Positions 22,167 through 32,799 of a stretch of DNA of 64,000 nt are shown here, one piece after another. The DNA is taken from the NCBI GenBank assembly GCA_038501195.1, contig JBBPUQ010000013.1:124001-188000 (forward strand), in the 5' to 3' direction. The position numbers and the translations under genes were made by a program. The DNA comes from Nemania diffusa (Eukaryota; Ascomycota; Sordariomycetes; Xylariales; Xylariaceae). Position 1 is the stretch's first letter. Each line of letters opens with the position of its first letter. Below the pieces are notes generated by a model. The model saw only the letters and a program-made list of their open reading frames with translations. It had not been told where the DNA came from and made no database searches.

Positions 22167-23604
22167 GTAGGATACAAACCGTATGGGACAAACTACCAAA
22201 CTCCGGGGAACTCCTAAAGCACTTGCTACCAAACTATAATCGAAGGGTTATATGTGGACAGACTAATTACCTGTGTATGGTAATAAGGCAAGTGATACTT
22301 GAAAAAGAAATGGAATATCGCGGATCTAAGTCAATAACAGATTTTATACCCATCGATCAACAAGAATCTGTTATTGTAAAAGAGCAACGAGTAGACGGTA
22401 GTTGCATTGGAACTCTCTGTATAAAAAATAAAATTCCAATGTTAAGGTGTACTCTGATAGGTTCTGAGAGGAACCCTAGAATCAATGTCCTTTCTAAAAA
22501 GCAAATTACTCAATGCAAATGTTATCATAAAACTACTGTTTAAATTTAAATCTTATTCAGTTTTTTCTACTTCTACTGATTTACCTATTACTTTAATAAA
22601 TCCCTGATTTATTACAGGGTTTACAGATGCTGAGGGGTGTTTTTTATTACAAGTAAGAAATAGAAATAACTCTTGATACGTTGAAGCTAGATTTGATATT
22701 TCTCTTCATAAAAAAGATTTAGAATTAATGCAACAAATTCAAGATTATTTCGGAGGGGCTGGCGGTATAAATAAACATGGAGAAGATAGTTATCAATATA
22801 CCATAAGCTCAATAAAAGAAATAAATGACAAAGTTTTACCTCATTTCGACAATTATCCTTTAATAACTCAGAAGCTTTCTGATTACCTTCTTTTTAAAAA
22901 GGCTATTGATTTAATAAATTCAAAAAAAAAATATGACGAAAGAAGAATTTATAGGAAAAATTGTAGAAATAAAAGCATCTATGAACAGAGGTTTATTACC
23001 CGATAATTTGAAAAGTAGTTTCACGAATATTGTACCAGTACCTAGGCCAATTGTAAAGAGTCAAATATCTGACCCTCAGTGAGTAGCTGGTTTTACAAGT
23101 GGTGAGGGTTGTTTTATGATTAAGACAAGCGTGAATCAGAAAGCTAAATTAGGATATGGTGTACAACTATCTTTCCAAGTTACTCAAAATGAAAGAGATA
23201 TAGAACTTATTAGAAGTTTAGTTTCTTACTTAGGGTGTGGAAGATTAGTAGTAAATGAAAAGCACAACGGTAGTAAGGTTAATTTTAATGTAACTAAATT
23301 TTCAGATATTCAATAACTAATAATACCGTTTTTTCTAAAACATAATATATTAGGAGTTAAATTCTTAGATTTCGAAGATTGATGTAGAGCTGGTTAAATA
23401 ATAAAAAATAAGGGTCATCTTTCTAAAGAAGGATTAGATGAAATATTTAAGTTAAAGGCCGGAATTAACAGAGGAAGATCTAACTAATCTTCTAAGTTAA
23501 TTCTTTTTAGCTTACCCTGATATTAGGTTTAACTAGTCTCTATATGACAGTAGTAACAGTACATTTAATAATTTAATTTGCTTTAAGATAAAATTGACTA
23601 ATTG
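22167..23604 (+). other. rns intron at about position 1224, group I
   Basis: Lies between ATACCTATCTGTTTGT and AGACAAAGAGAAGC. The core at 22190-22455 is nearly identical to that of the neighbouring 1210 intron, so one may be a copy of the other. Exact junctions are uncertain by a few bases. Confidence 0.78.
22540..23487 (+). pseudogene. LAGLIDADG endonuclease relic, rns 1224 intron
   Basis: Reads [23 protein letters not shown] (about 22603) and IVPVPRP..WVAGFTSGEGCF (about 23079) to AGINRGRSN at 23487. It is broken at an A run (about 22923-22932), by TAA at 23313 and by TAA near 23395. Clearly non-functional. Confidence 0.8.
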
Positions 23605-23947
23605 AGACAAAGAGAAGCAAAAATGCGAATTTAAGCTAATCTCAAAAAATAGGATAAAATACTGGAAATGGATTGTAGCCTGAAATTCGGCTGCATGAAT
23701 AAGAAATTGCTAGTAATCGTGAATCACCATGTCACGGTGAATATTACTTTGGATTGGTACTAATCACTCGTCACATGCTGAAAAGAGTTGGTGCAATAAG
23801 TTTGCCTTTTTATTATAAGTACATAAATGATAGGATTTAAAGCATATAATAGGATTCTTCGTATGCGCGATTCTAATTAGTGTTAAGTCGAAATACAGTT
23901 CGTGTAGTGGAAGTTGCACGGGATTTATAAAATTTAACCAAAAAACA

Positions 23948-24023
23948 GGAAGGTTCCGTTCGTAGGTGTGACGGTTGAATCATATTAATTACATTCAATA
24001 GAGTTCGAATCTCTAATCTTCAT
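23948..24023 (+). tRNA. tRNA-like structure after rns, oversized anticodon loop
   Basis: GGAAGGT pairs with ATCTTCA at 6 of 7 positions. The D stem CCGT/ACGG, anticodon stem TGAAT/ATTCA and T arm TAGAG-TTCGAAT-CTCTA all form. The anticodon loop has 12 bases instead of 7, so identity cannot be assigned. Confidence 0.45.
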
Positions 24024-24073
24024 ATATATTATTTAATTATACTATTTATCTGAAATATAAGACTGTACTAATA

Positions 24074-24124
24074 AAAAAAAATATATTTGGTTCTTTTTTA
24101 TAATGCTTCGCAGCTGCGAAGCTA
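24074..24124 (-). repeat. Fragment of a double-hairpin element
   Basis: The reverse complement contains GCGAAGCATTATAAAAAAGAACCAAATATATTT, the spacer of the long element at 53206, with its GCTTCGCAGCTGCGAAGC hairpin. Confidence 0.65.
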
Positions 24125-24272
24125 AATATATTATATTAAAAAATAAAACTTATTAACTTTATTAAATGTAATAAGCAGAGTGTAGTTTAATTATTCGCCT
24201 TTTATCGTATATATACAGCGGGGCACTAGTGTTAGCCCCTCTTCGTAAGGTAAAATAATCTAACTTTATATA

Positions 24273-24357
24273 AGGAGAGTTCCTTTATTGGTAAGAAGGG
24301 CTGAGCTGTAAACTCAGTAGTAGTATACTTTTAAGAGTTCGAATCTCTTGTCTCCTA
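24273..24357 (+). tRNA. trnY: tRNA-Tyr (GUA)
   Basis: Acceptor AGGAGAG/GTCTCCT (6 of 7 pairs), anticodon arm CTGAG-CTGTAAA-CTCAG with GTA, long variable arm and T arm AGAG-TTCGAAT-CTCT. Position after rns is as in other Pezizomycotina. Confidence 0.9.
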
Positions 24358-24364
24358 ATAATAA

Positions 24365-24402
24365 GTCTCTATAGCTCAAAGGTAGAGCTTGATACTGTTA
24401 AT
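24365..24402 (+). pseudogene. 5' half of a tRNA-Asn, interrupted
   Basis: GTCTCTATAGCTC..CTGTTAAT matches the first half of the intact trnN at 26248 and breaks off in the anticodon loop after GTT. No matching 3' half was found before 26 kb. A HEG relic follows, so this is either an intron-split trnN that lost its 3' exon or an insertion scar. Confidence 0.6.
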
Positions 24403-24890
24403 AGCCCTTCCCTTAAACAAAGTTAAATTAGTATTACAATAATGCTTTCTACTTTAAGGTTGTAAATTAGCTAAATATAAAACTTTTATTAATTTAAAGT
24501 AGATATTAACCAAAACATTGCTGTAACTGATGGATAATTATTATGCTTAAACAAGACTGAGCTATATAATTTTATTATGGTAAAATATATATAAAATTTA
24601 TTTAGGTTCAAACCCTAACGTTTTATTATGAAAAGAATGACCCTTGAAAATTTATACGCGAACATTATCCTTTTAACGTCAGGAACGAAAGGAAGTTCTG
24701 GCAGGGTTCTGGGTTTACCAGGACTGGACCTAGCGAAATCCTGATTTTAAAGTTATGGCTGCTACGTCACCGTAAAAAATTCTTCATCCGTATGCGAAGG
24801 ATTAGGAGGTTCCGGTATAAATAATTTAGAGTTAAACGGTTTAGTTAAAATTAAGAAAGAATAGTATAGAATAATTTTCCCTATCTTACG
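24403..24890. other. Structured non-coding DNA, possible intron core
   Basis: No ORF. GC-richer part at 24640-24840 with repeated pairing blocks (AGGAACGAAAGGAAGTTC, GGGTTTACCAGGACTGG). A T-arm-like TTAGG-TTCAAAC-CCTAA is at 24602. Perhaps the remains of a group I core belonging with the HEG relic downstream. Confidence 0.35.
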
Positions 24891-24894
24891 AATT

Positions 24895-26043
24895 TATATA
24901 ATGATTTGTTCGTTTTACTGATGCTGAAGGGTGCTTTCAGATCACCCTTCAAAGATCTGGAAATGCTTTTTAATTTAGATTTAGTATTGGCCTACATATT
25001 GATGATAAAGCAACTTTAGAATATATTTATGATAATTTACAGATAGGTAAAGTAAAACTTAATATTAAAGAAAATGTTGTTACTTATAATGTAATAGCTA
25101 ATGATGAAATAGCTATTTTGATTGAAATATTTTCTAAGTTTAACTTAAATATCAATAAACATTTAAATATATTAACTTTCCGGGAAGCATATTTGCTTTA
25201 TTTTAATTGAGGAAACAACTGTCGTGCAGAGTTAGTGGAAGAAATTGAAAAATTAATATTAGGTATTCCAAAAGAACAGATTTTACTATGCCTGAGGAGC
25301 ATAAATTTAATATCACTCCTTATAGAAGGTGATGGTTCTTTTAGTTATATAAATTTAAGTAAAGATGCTAACTTTTCTAGAATTCAAAAAGGGAATAAAG
25401 ATTTATTAATGGCTATTGCTGAATATTTACAATCTCTTTTAGATTGTAATCTAAATATTAAAATTGCAAAGGGGAGCTTCGCACAAAAAACGGAGTTTAT
25501 ATAAGTGAATATAATGGTTTATGTAATCTTAGTGCCAATAATACTTTTTATTTAAATGTAGTTATAGTTCCTTTACTTGAGAATTTAACTTGAAGAAGTA
25601 AGAAGTATTTAGAGTACTGTGATTGAAAATTAATACTAGCTTTGATTACCTAAGGTTTACATTACCTACCTGAAGGTATTAATTTAATTGAAATAATAAG
25701 TAGTCAAATGAATAATTACCGCCTATCTACTTATTTACCTCAAGTTCAAGTTACTTCTTATAAAAAAGAAGTAGAAGAGTTATTAGAATTACCTTCAAAC
25801 TACGAGATACAGTAGGGAAAGTTGTTTATTATATCCTTGGATAGATTCAGGGTAGATAATGAAGCAGTTTTAATATAATTATTAGATGTAGCATCCCTTG
25901 CAGTTATCAAATCATTCGATTCTATATCTGATTGTGCTAAAGATTTAAACCTAGCTCGCTCTACTGTAAATAATCGAGCTTGTAAAGGTAAAAGCTTTAT
26001 ATTTAAAGGGATAACTATCAGTCTTAATTATAGAAGTTTTTAA
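24895..26043 (+). pseudogene. LAGLIDADG endonuclease relic with NUMOD-like tail
   Basis: [13 protein letters not shown] motif (about 24908) and a second ISLLIEGDGSFSY (about 25310) are in different frames. A C-terminal NUMOD1-like piece (IKSFDSISDCAKDLNLARSTV) ends at 26043. Multiple stops. Same subfamily as the rns 915 and nad6 intron 2 HEGs. Confidence 0.75.
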
Positions 26044-26247
26044 TAGTTAGTAGTTGCAATTTCCTATTTTGCTACGTAGTGCATAGGTTCGGTGTGGCTA
26101 ATTTTTTTTTTGTAAAAAAAAATAAAGTTCTGGTAAAATTAAACTATATTTTTTCTTCTTATTTTCAAAGAAGCCTCTCTTTCATGAAGTGCGGAATCAG
26201 GGTAGGGATAAGTGTTCGAATATATTTGGAGGGTACCTTGCCCATAA

Positions 26248-26320
26248 GTCCCTATAGCTCAATTGGTAGAGCGCGGTACTGTTAATACCGTTCGTAGATG
26301 TTCAAGTCATCTTAGGGGCG
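26248..26320 (+). tRNA. trnN: tRNA-Asn (GUU)
   Basis: Acceptor GTCCCTA/TAGGGGC pairs fully (one G-U). D arm GCTC-AATTGGTA-GAGC, anticodon arm GGTA-CTGTTAA-TACC with GTT, T arm AGATG-TTCAAGT-CATCT. Confidence 0.92.
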
Positions 26321-26437
26321 GGCTATACATCAATAGCGGTTTAATACAAGTGGCTAGGCCGTAAATAATTGTGAGTAATTTGCTAACGTATAGATGTTCT
26401 ATTCATCTCGGAGGCGAAATTCATTATTTTAACCTCT

Positions 26438-26545
26438 CCAGTGGGGTGCGGCATGCGAAGCTGCCGCGGGGTCCCGCAGGTTCCAGCCGCCTTAAAGGAT
26501 AAAATTAATTAATATATTAATTAATTTTGCAGGCGGCCGGAACTA
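26438..26545 (+). repeat. Double-hairpin element, copy 2 (short form)
   Basis: First hairpin GTGCGGCA-TGCGAAGC-TGCCGC, then GTCCCGCA, then a second hairpin with stems GGTTCCAGCCGCC and GGCGGCCGGAAC and a palindromic AT core. Lies between trnN and trnK. Confidence 0.88.
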
Positions 26546-26760
26546 AATTTTTTTGGCTTTTTTTTTTTAATAACTTTAGATTTATTGTTTTCCTGCGTAA
26601 ACCAAGCAACAATAAAAAAAAAATAAACAGGACTAGGCCTTATAAAAAAAATTCTATTTTTTAAGGGTAAAGATTTTAATCTTTATAGGGTCATGATAAA
26701 TGTAGGATTCTTCTTAGGGGCGTTATATTAATTTTTATAGATTAGAATTAATACAAAAAG

Positions 26761-26832
26761 GGGGTATTAGTATAATGGTAATACATATGACTTTTAATCA
26801 TGATTATACGGGTTCGACTCTTGTATACCCCA
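26761..26832 (+). tRNA. trnK: tRNA-Lys (UUU)
   Basis: Acceptor GGGGTAT/ATACCCC perfect. Anticodon loop CTTTTAA (TTT), T arm ACGGG-TTCGACT-CTTGT. Confidence 0.92.
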
Positions 26833-26838
26833 AATACA

Positions 26839-26909
26839 GCGATTGTAGTTTAAGGGTAAAGCACTCGTCTTCCAAACGATAATTGTCGGTTCGAATCCGA
26901 CCAATTGTA
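26839..26909 (+). tRNA. trnG: tRNA-Gly (UCC)
   Basis: Acceptor GCGATTG/CAATTGT pairs (two G-U). Anticodon arm TCGT-CTTCCAA-ACGA with TCC, T arm GTCGG-TTCGAAT-CCGAC. Confidence 0.92.
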
Positions 26910-26940
26910 TTTTATTTAAATAACTTTGTTAAAAAATTTA

Positions 26941-27015
26941 GGAATTAATAACTTAATGGGTAAAGGACTACTCTGTCACAGTAGTAGATGTCGGTTCGAA
27001 TCCGATTTAATTCGA
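26941..27015 (+). tRNA. trnD: tRNA-Asp (GUC)
   Basis: GGAATTA/TAATTCG with a first-pair mismatch. Anticodon arm CTACT-CTGTCAC-AGTAG with GTC, T arm GTCGG-TTCGAAT-CCGAT. Confidence 0.9.
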
Positions 27016-27041
27016 AAATAAAACTATAAAGGTTTAGTTAA

Positions 27042-27122
27042 GGAAATGTTGCTATAGGTAGGGTAAGATATTTGCTAAATATTGTGTTTTTACATTTAGG
27101 TGTTCGATTCACCTCTTTTCCG
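27042..27122 (+). tRNA. trnS: tRNA-Ser (GCU)
   Basis: GGAAATG/CTTTTCC pairs at 6 of 7 positions. Anticodon GCT in a TTTGCTA loop, long variable arm, T arm AGGTG-TTCGATT-CACCT. Confidence 0.88.
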
Positions 27123-27136
27123 TGATATGCTTTTTT

Positions 27137-27207
27137 AAGAGTATAATTTAAAGGGAAAATAGGGAGCTTCAACCTCCAAATTCTCAGTTCGAGTCTGAGT
27201 ACTCTTG
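27137..27207 (+). tRNA. trnW: tRNA-Trp (UCA)
   Basis: AAGAGTA/TACTCTT perfect. Anticodon loop CTTCAAC with TCA, which reads both TGA and TGG and supports genetic code 4. T arm CTCAG-TTCGAGT-CTGAG. Confidence 0.92.
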
Positions 27208-27248
27208 TGTGTTATCCTTTACGAAGGTAAGATATATAAAATACAAAT

Positions 27249-30200
27249 ATGAATAATTTATTTATTATACATGAAACATATACAAATGGTTATATAACAG
27301 ATATATTAGATATTATTTCTTTATTAGCGATTTTATGTGGTATACTGGTAATTATTAGTAAAAATCCTATTGTTAAAAAAAAAATACGCGACTAAACATT
27401 TGGGATTAACTATCAAACTCCGGGGACCCCTTAATGCTTTAGATACCAAGCTATAGTCGAAAGACTATATGTGGCTGAACTAATCACTCAGGTATGGTAA
27501 TAAGTCTAAAGATGATTTATTTTTTATTACTTTAGGCCTCCTGGTAAGCTACGCTGCTTAGACCTGACGGAGGGGCCATCAGATCTAAAATTTATTACTT
27601 AGGTGGTTACTTCACTGCAGGTAAAAATAAAAAATAACAATAGGCAATCGCGGATCTAAGTCAGTATTAGTCAATGGCTTTACTGTAAAAGAGCAACGAG
27701 TAGACGGTAGTTGATGCATTAAGATTTTAATGCATTTAAGGTGTACTCTACAGTCTAAAAAAGAAGGAATTATTTTTGTGTATATCAAAAATATCATAAA
27801 TATTACTTACATTTTTCTTGGTTTTATGTTTTCAAGGTTTTCCTTTTCAGGTGAGAAACTAGAACGATATAGAGTTTAAACTTATGCGATTCAACCTTAT
27901 TCCTTAAAGGATTTATCTATAAGATCTTATCACACGAAATCTTTGAGTAGTTTAGATACATCTAGGAAGTTAAATCCCTGATTTATAACAGGGTTTGCTT
28001 TTATTTTTTTTTTTATTTTTTTTTTTTTTACATAAAAAAAAATAATAAATCTAAAATTCTAAAAAAAAAATTAAAAAAAATTAGGGGAAGGTTCATTTTC
28101 AGTAAGTATTAGAGATATAGGTAAAAAAGATACTAAAAAAGCTAGAGTTCTTTACGTATTTTCAATAGGGTTACATAAGAAAGACGAAAATATATTAAAA
28201 AATATCCAATCTACTTTAGGTATAGGAAAAATCTATTCTAGAGGAAAAGACGGAACACAATTCCGTGTGGAATCTAAAAAAGAATTATTAATTCTAATAA
28301 TTTTAATAAGTATCCGTTAATAACTAAAAAAATTTGAGATTTTTTATATTTTGAAAAAGCGATTCTTTTAATAAACAACAAAGAACACTTAACAAAGGAA
28401 GGTTTACTAAAATTAGTCTCTCTAAAAGCTTTAATGAATAAAGGTCTTACTGATGAATTAAAAGCAAGCTTTCCTGATCTTGTATCAGAAAATGAGCTAA
28501 GAATACCTGATTTAACTTTACCTCTTAATTTAATACTAGATCCTAACGGATTCGCAGGGTTTATTTCAGCAGAAGGTTGTTTTATCATCAGTATACTTAA
28601 ATCTGCGTATGTAAAAACAGGATATCAAGTACAGTTAAGATTTTCACTATCTCAACATATAAGAGATAAAGACTTATTTGAATATTTTGTAAAATATTTT
28701 GGGTTCGGGTATACAGCTAAAGATAGAGAAGGGATATATTTTATAGTTACTAAATTGTCTGATTTAAAAGATAAATTCTTATCGATTCAGTTATCTCTGG
28801 AATATCCTATAGTAGGTTATAAATATACAGATTTTTTATATTTTAAGGCAGCTGTAGAAATTATGGACAAAAAATTACATTTAACAGAAGAGGGATTAAA
28901 TAAACTTCGTGAAATATGTCCATTATTAAATATCCCTTCGCTCGCTAGAGCGAGCTGGGCTGCGGAGCCGTGGGAGAGAAAATATACCTTCAGAAGATAC
29001 CGGTTCAACAGATTAAATTATGTGTGTGAAAATTTAAGAAGGATAATTGGACGCCATCTCGCGGCGTCCCTCCTCTTAAAAAAGACGTCTTCCTAGTAAA
29101 CTAAAGATGTGAAGGCGATTTTTATTTTGATTTTTTTTTTCTTTTTAATCCTTCGACCCAGGTCCAGAGACCCGGGTCTGGATCGAGGGGGAAAAAAAAA
29201 GAAAGCGAGCCGCAAGCAGTGCCATAAAAATTGAAAAGAAAAATAAGTAAAAGAAAATGAAGATTTGAACTTTTTTTTTGGTTGTGATAGTGTCGGTTTT
29301 ATTTTTAATAGGTTTATTTGCAAGTATTTCTTGTTATTTAATAATGTTAGGTTTAAGTTTTATAGGTTTAGCGTATTTAATTGTTTATATAGGAGCAGTT
29401 TTTAAATATGTATGAAATAACGTGGCTGCGTTGGTTCAACTCCAACTCTACAAAGGACTTTTCAGTCTCATGAAATTTTTCAATTTGGTACAAAGGATAT
29501 ATAATGTGCCGGTTTCTTCAATATACCTGGCTAGTTCTAATTTCTACTCTTCAGCTGTTCGCTACTCAGGGAAAACGGATGAAGGTTCGTACGCTTGACC
29601 TTACGTCAAATTTTATTCAACTTTGTCTAGCTCCGCCCACCTAGAGGTTAGCCTTGATACAGAAGACGAAGAGTTTTACAGATGATTCGTAGGATTTGCC
29701 GATGGTGAATCTAATTTCACCATTGTTTTTCAAAAGGATAGTAATGGGGATATATCAGGAGCTAGTTTTAGATTTATTATTGAGTTGCTGCACATTGATG
29801 ATATAAATGCTTTAAATTATGTAAAAAGCAAATTAAATTTAGGTAATGATATAGCAGTTTATGGTAATAGTTGTAAATTTACTGTTATACATCGGAAAGA
29901 TATTAATAAGTTAATATCTATATTTGATAAATATAACTTAAACACAACTAAATACCTTGATTATTTAGATTTTAAAAAAGCTTTTCATTTATACTGTGAT
30001 TACGCAGAAAAGAAAAGTTTAAACAAAAGAACTGTAATTGATCAACTGTTAAAATTAAAAAACGGTATGAATAAAAATCGAATTAACTTTAATTACCCCG
30101 AAGATCATAAAATAGTAGTTTCTGATTCTTGATTACTAGGTCTTTTAGAAGGTGAGGGTTTATTCTACTTAGATAGAACTAAACTTCAACCTGCTTTTAT

Positions 30201-31726
30201 GATTGCACTTACTAAAGTTCAACTGCCAGTCATAGAAGAAATAAAGAATTATTTTATTAATAATCTAGGGTTTGATAAATATTCTAAATTTAAATTACAA
30301 AATTCTTCAGCTATTACTATGGTTGAAAACCCCGATAAAGACAACGCTAAACCTCTGGTAAGACTTAGAATTTCAAATACAAATGTTTTAATGAATTATT
30401 TAATACCTTTTTTAGAAAATAAAAGATTTGTTACTAAAAAAGGTAAAGATTTTAAAGATTTCAAAATTATATGTAAAGCGATATATAGTGGGGCATATAG
30501 AAATGAAGAAATAAAATTATTAATACTAAAATTATCTTATACTATGAATAATTATAGATTATCTAATAACTCTTCTCCTAAAGAGGATTCTAGTCTATCT
30601 AAGGAGGAGTTAGGTACATTATTAAACGGTAAATCTACAGTTATACATTTAAATGATGGCCGTCAGATAGATAATATAACCAGAAAAGAGGTAAATAGAC
30701 GTTGAACTAATTGTGTTTATGAAATAATAAAAGGGTCAGGTGAAGTAATCTTAGCTTCTACGTTAAATGAGGCAGGTGAAATTCTAAATGTGGATTTTAG
30801 GACAGTAAGAAGAAATTTAGATTCCTTATCCGTAGCTTCGCTAGAAGAGGGAGATAACGGTAAATATTTTACAGAGATTAAGGGTAACCAAGTAAGAAGA
30901 GTGGCAGTATTTTATCCTAAGTAATACCTTTAAGAATCTGTCCGGATACTTCGGATACAGAGCAAACACAAATTGAAAAATATAAGATTGAAAGCATAGT
31001 TTAGAAAGAAGGTTACAACCGTACTATTCTATATTTGTAGAAAAATTAAGTGAAAACGGTTAACGATATCCTGATCAAAGACCGTCGGCAGTTGTAAATG
31101 TCGCTACAGACTGGTTCACTGGGGCTGGGTTGTAAAACCTGTCTAAATGTACAGTCGGATTCTATAATGAATGTGTTATCATCATAAGGAGGAAGGACAA
31201 CCCTAGGCTAGGGTAATCATTTACATACTTGGTAATAACTCCTGGATATATTTAGTATTAATTTATTGCTAAATATATCTTAGTTAATTAGAATTGTTCT
31301 ATACTATTTTTATTTATTTTGATGTTAATAAATATTAGAATTAGTGAATTGCAAAGTAATACTAGTAATAGTATACTTTTAGCTATAGCTATAGCAATAT
31401 CCTTTAATTATCCTGTTTTCCAACTATTACCTTATAATATTACAATTCTAAATAATTATTATAATTTAAATCATATTTTACAAAATATTTATTTAAATAT
31501 GAACAATAAAAAAATAAATTGAAATTTATATAATGATGATATATATTTTGTAACAAGTAAGATATGAGACGGAAATTTAATCGAAAATAGCCATATAACT
31601 AGTATAGGAAATATATTATATACTAGCTATAATATGTGATTAATATTAGCAAGTTTTATATTACTACTAGCCATGGTTGGAAGTATAGTAATAACAATTA
31701 AACCCAATACGAGGAATAGTAGTTAA
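27249..31726 (+). CDS. nad6: NADH dehydrogenase subunit 6 (three exons)
   Basis: Membrane subunit of complex I. Exons are 27249-27374, 29293-29399 and 31297-31726 (663 bases, 220 residues). The junctions restore ISKNPIV/SVLFLIGLFAS and AYLIVYIGAV/SILFLFILMLINIR, with T before and G at the end of each intron. The C-terminal part matches fungal NAD6: LQSNTSNSI, FQLLPYNITILNNY, VTSKIWDGNL, FILLLAMVGSIVITIK. It ends at TAA 31724. Two further copies of its last residues lie downstream (32731 and 34082), so this terminus was probably acquired with the adjoining HEG. The protein appears functional. Confidence 0.92.
27910..29096 (+). pseudogene. LAGLIDADG endonuclease relic, nad6 intron 1
   Basis: IRSY/HTKSLSS (27922) precedes WFITGFA. 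There a poly-T/poly-A block of about 85 bases (27995-28083) has split the first motif, which resumes as GEGSFSVSI. A frameshift occurs near 28290. From 28434 the second half is open in frame 3 with AGFISAEGCF (about 28551). Its last 50 residues derive from GC-rich inserts (from about 28936) and are not endonuclease-like. Inactive. Confidence 0.75.
29110..29292. other. Low-complexity and GC-hairpin end of nad6 intron 1
   Basis: Poly-T and poly-A runs around a GC palindrome at about 29150-29190 (CGACCCAGGTCC / GGGTCTGGATCG). Confidence 0.55.
29400..30924 (+). CDS. LAGLIDADG endonuclease fused to nad6 exon 2
   Basis: Open in frame with nad6 exon 2 from the splice site to TAA 30922 (about 508 codons). 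VKFY/STLSS (29605) precedes WFVGFADGESNF (about 29680). The second motif is WLLGLLEGEGLFY (about 30130), with NNLGFDKYSKFKLQNSSAI typical of its subfamily. A NUMOD1-like C terminus follows (CVYEIIKGSGEVILAST..). No stops or shifts, so this is one of the best candidates for an active homing endonuclease in the window. The protein would be made as a NAD6-endonuclease fusion and presumably cleaved. Confidence 0.87.
29400..31296 (+). other. nad6 intron 2, group I
   Basis: 5' hairpin GTTGGTTCAACTCCAACTC (29434). Core at 31000-31205 with AAGACCGTCGGCAGTTGTAA, TACAGACTGGTTC and ATGTACAGTCGG. Close relative of the rns 915 intron. Confidence 0.85.
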
Positions 31727-32689
31727 AAGTAATAAACATATAAATTTATCATTTAATACTAGATCTTATAGTACTAATGCTAAAAATTTAACATTACATC
31801 CTAATTGAGTAACAGGATTCTGTGATGGTGAAGCATCTTTTTCAGTATCTATAGGTAAAGCTAAAAATAATAAAACAGGTTGACAAATAGTCCCTAGATT
31901 TGCTATAGAACTACATGTTAGAGATATTGATCTATTACATAGAATTAAAGAATTCTTTGGTGTTGGAAGTATTTATGAAGTAAAAAATAAAGGTCATGCT
32001 GTATTTGCTGTAAATTCTATAAAGATCTATTAGCTGTAATTATACCCCATTTTGATAATTATTCTTTATTAACCATAAAAAGATTAAATTTTTTCTATTT
32101 TAAAGAAATTATAGAGTTAATGATAGATAAAAAACATTTAACCCAGGAAGGGTTAGGAAGAATTGTAAGTATTAGAGCTAATATGAATAAAAAAACGTCA
32201 ATAGTTTCTTACACTGATCCTTTAATAGAAATAGATGAACCTATATTGCTATATTTAACTAAAGAAAATATAACTCCTGAATGAGTAGTAGGATTTACAG
32301 ATGGAGAAGGGTGTTTCTATCTTAACGTTAGATCGAATAGAAGTAAAAATGGTTATTGAGTTACATCAGCATTTAGTCTTACGCAACATTCCAGAGATTT
32401 ATTATTATTTCAATTGATTATAGAATTTTTAGGTTTTGGTGTATTAAGAGAGGAAAAATCTGGAGATGTAGTTAGAATAAGAACAGATAATTTTCAAACA
32501 GTATATGAAAAGGTAATACCTTTTTTTATTAATTACCCTTTACAAAGTAGTAAATTATTAAATTTCAAAGATTTTTGTAAAGCATGTGATTTAATAAAAG
32601 AAAAAGCACATTTAACTGAAGAAGGAATAGCAAAAATAAAAGTACTAAAATCTGGAATGAATACTGGAAGAAAAGATTATATAATTTAA
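31722..32689 (+). pseudogene. LAGLIDADG endonuclease at the nad6 3' end (HEG 1), one frameshift
   Basis: Overlaps the nad6 stop in another frame. Frame 3 carries VKSNKH, TRSY/STNAK (31761) and NWVTGFCDGEASF (about 31803) to about 32022. There a missing base moves the sense to frame 2, which carries the rest plus [13 protein letters not shown] (about 32281), ending SGMNTGRKDYII at TAA 32687. No group I core was seen after it. It is followed by another nad6 3' end, so it behaves as a free-standing HEG that hitch-hikes on gene ends. Confidence 0.8.
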
Positions 32690-32730
32690 TTTATAATAAA
32701 TATCATAAACTCAAATCTAGGTTAAAAAAG

Positions 32731-32775
32731 GGAGCAATTGTAATTACAATTAAGCCTAATACGAGTAATAATTAG
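32731..32775 (+). pseudogene. Duplicate nad6 3' end, copy 1
   Basis: Fourteen codons plus TAG reading GAIVITIKPNTSNN, matching the nad6 terminus GSIVITIKPNTRNSS. Confidence 0.85.
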
Positions 32776-32799
32776 CCAGAGTTACTGTAAAAACAGACC

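Larger units (their letters stand above)
11620..23926 (+). rRNA. rns: Small subunit ribosomal RNA (six exons)
   Basis: Conserved 16S segments appear in order: GAGTTTGGTGATGGCTCTGA start (about 11625), CACATGCTAATCG, the 530 loop CAGCAGTCGCGGTAATAC (14949), the 790 region GGATTAGATACCCCAGTAGTC (15193), TTTAATTCGATGATCCACG (20551), AAGTCATCATGGCC (20771), GCTAGTAATCGTGAATCA (about 23710) and the 3' AGTGGAAGTTGCACGGG (about 23908). Exons are about 11620-11961, 14832-15316, 18157-18193, 20548-20785, 22122-22166 and 23605-23926, about 1.47 kb in all. Ends, and the 915 and 1224 junctions, are uncertain by a few bases. The 18157 exon is only about 37 bases. Confidence 0.93.
27375..29292 (+). other. 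nad6 intron 1, group I
   Basis: Core at about 27405-27745, atp6 intron 2 family, enlarged by about 110 bases (27510-27630) that include a GC-rich GCCTCCTGG..CGGAGGGGC hairpin. The HEG follows. Confidence 0.8.

Noticed and set aside
22097..22543. ORF across the rns 1210 exon and the next intron core
   Set aside because: Reads through rRNA exon and the intron core, including the GGATCTAAGTC and GAGCAACGAGTAGACGG elements; not protein-like.
26341..26430. Possible tRNA with a TTTGCTAA loop
   Set aside because: A T-arm-like hairpin is present but no acceptor stem could be closed, and an intact trnS(gcu) lies at 27042.
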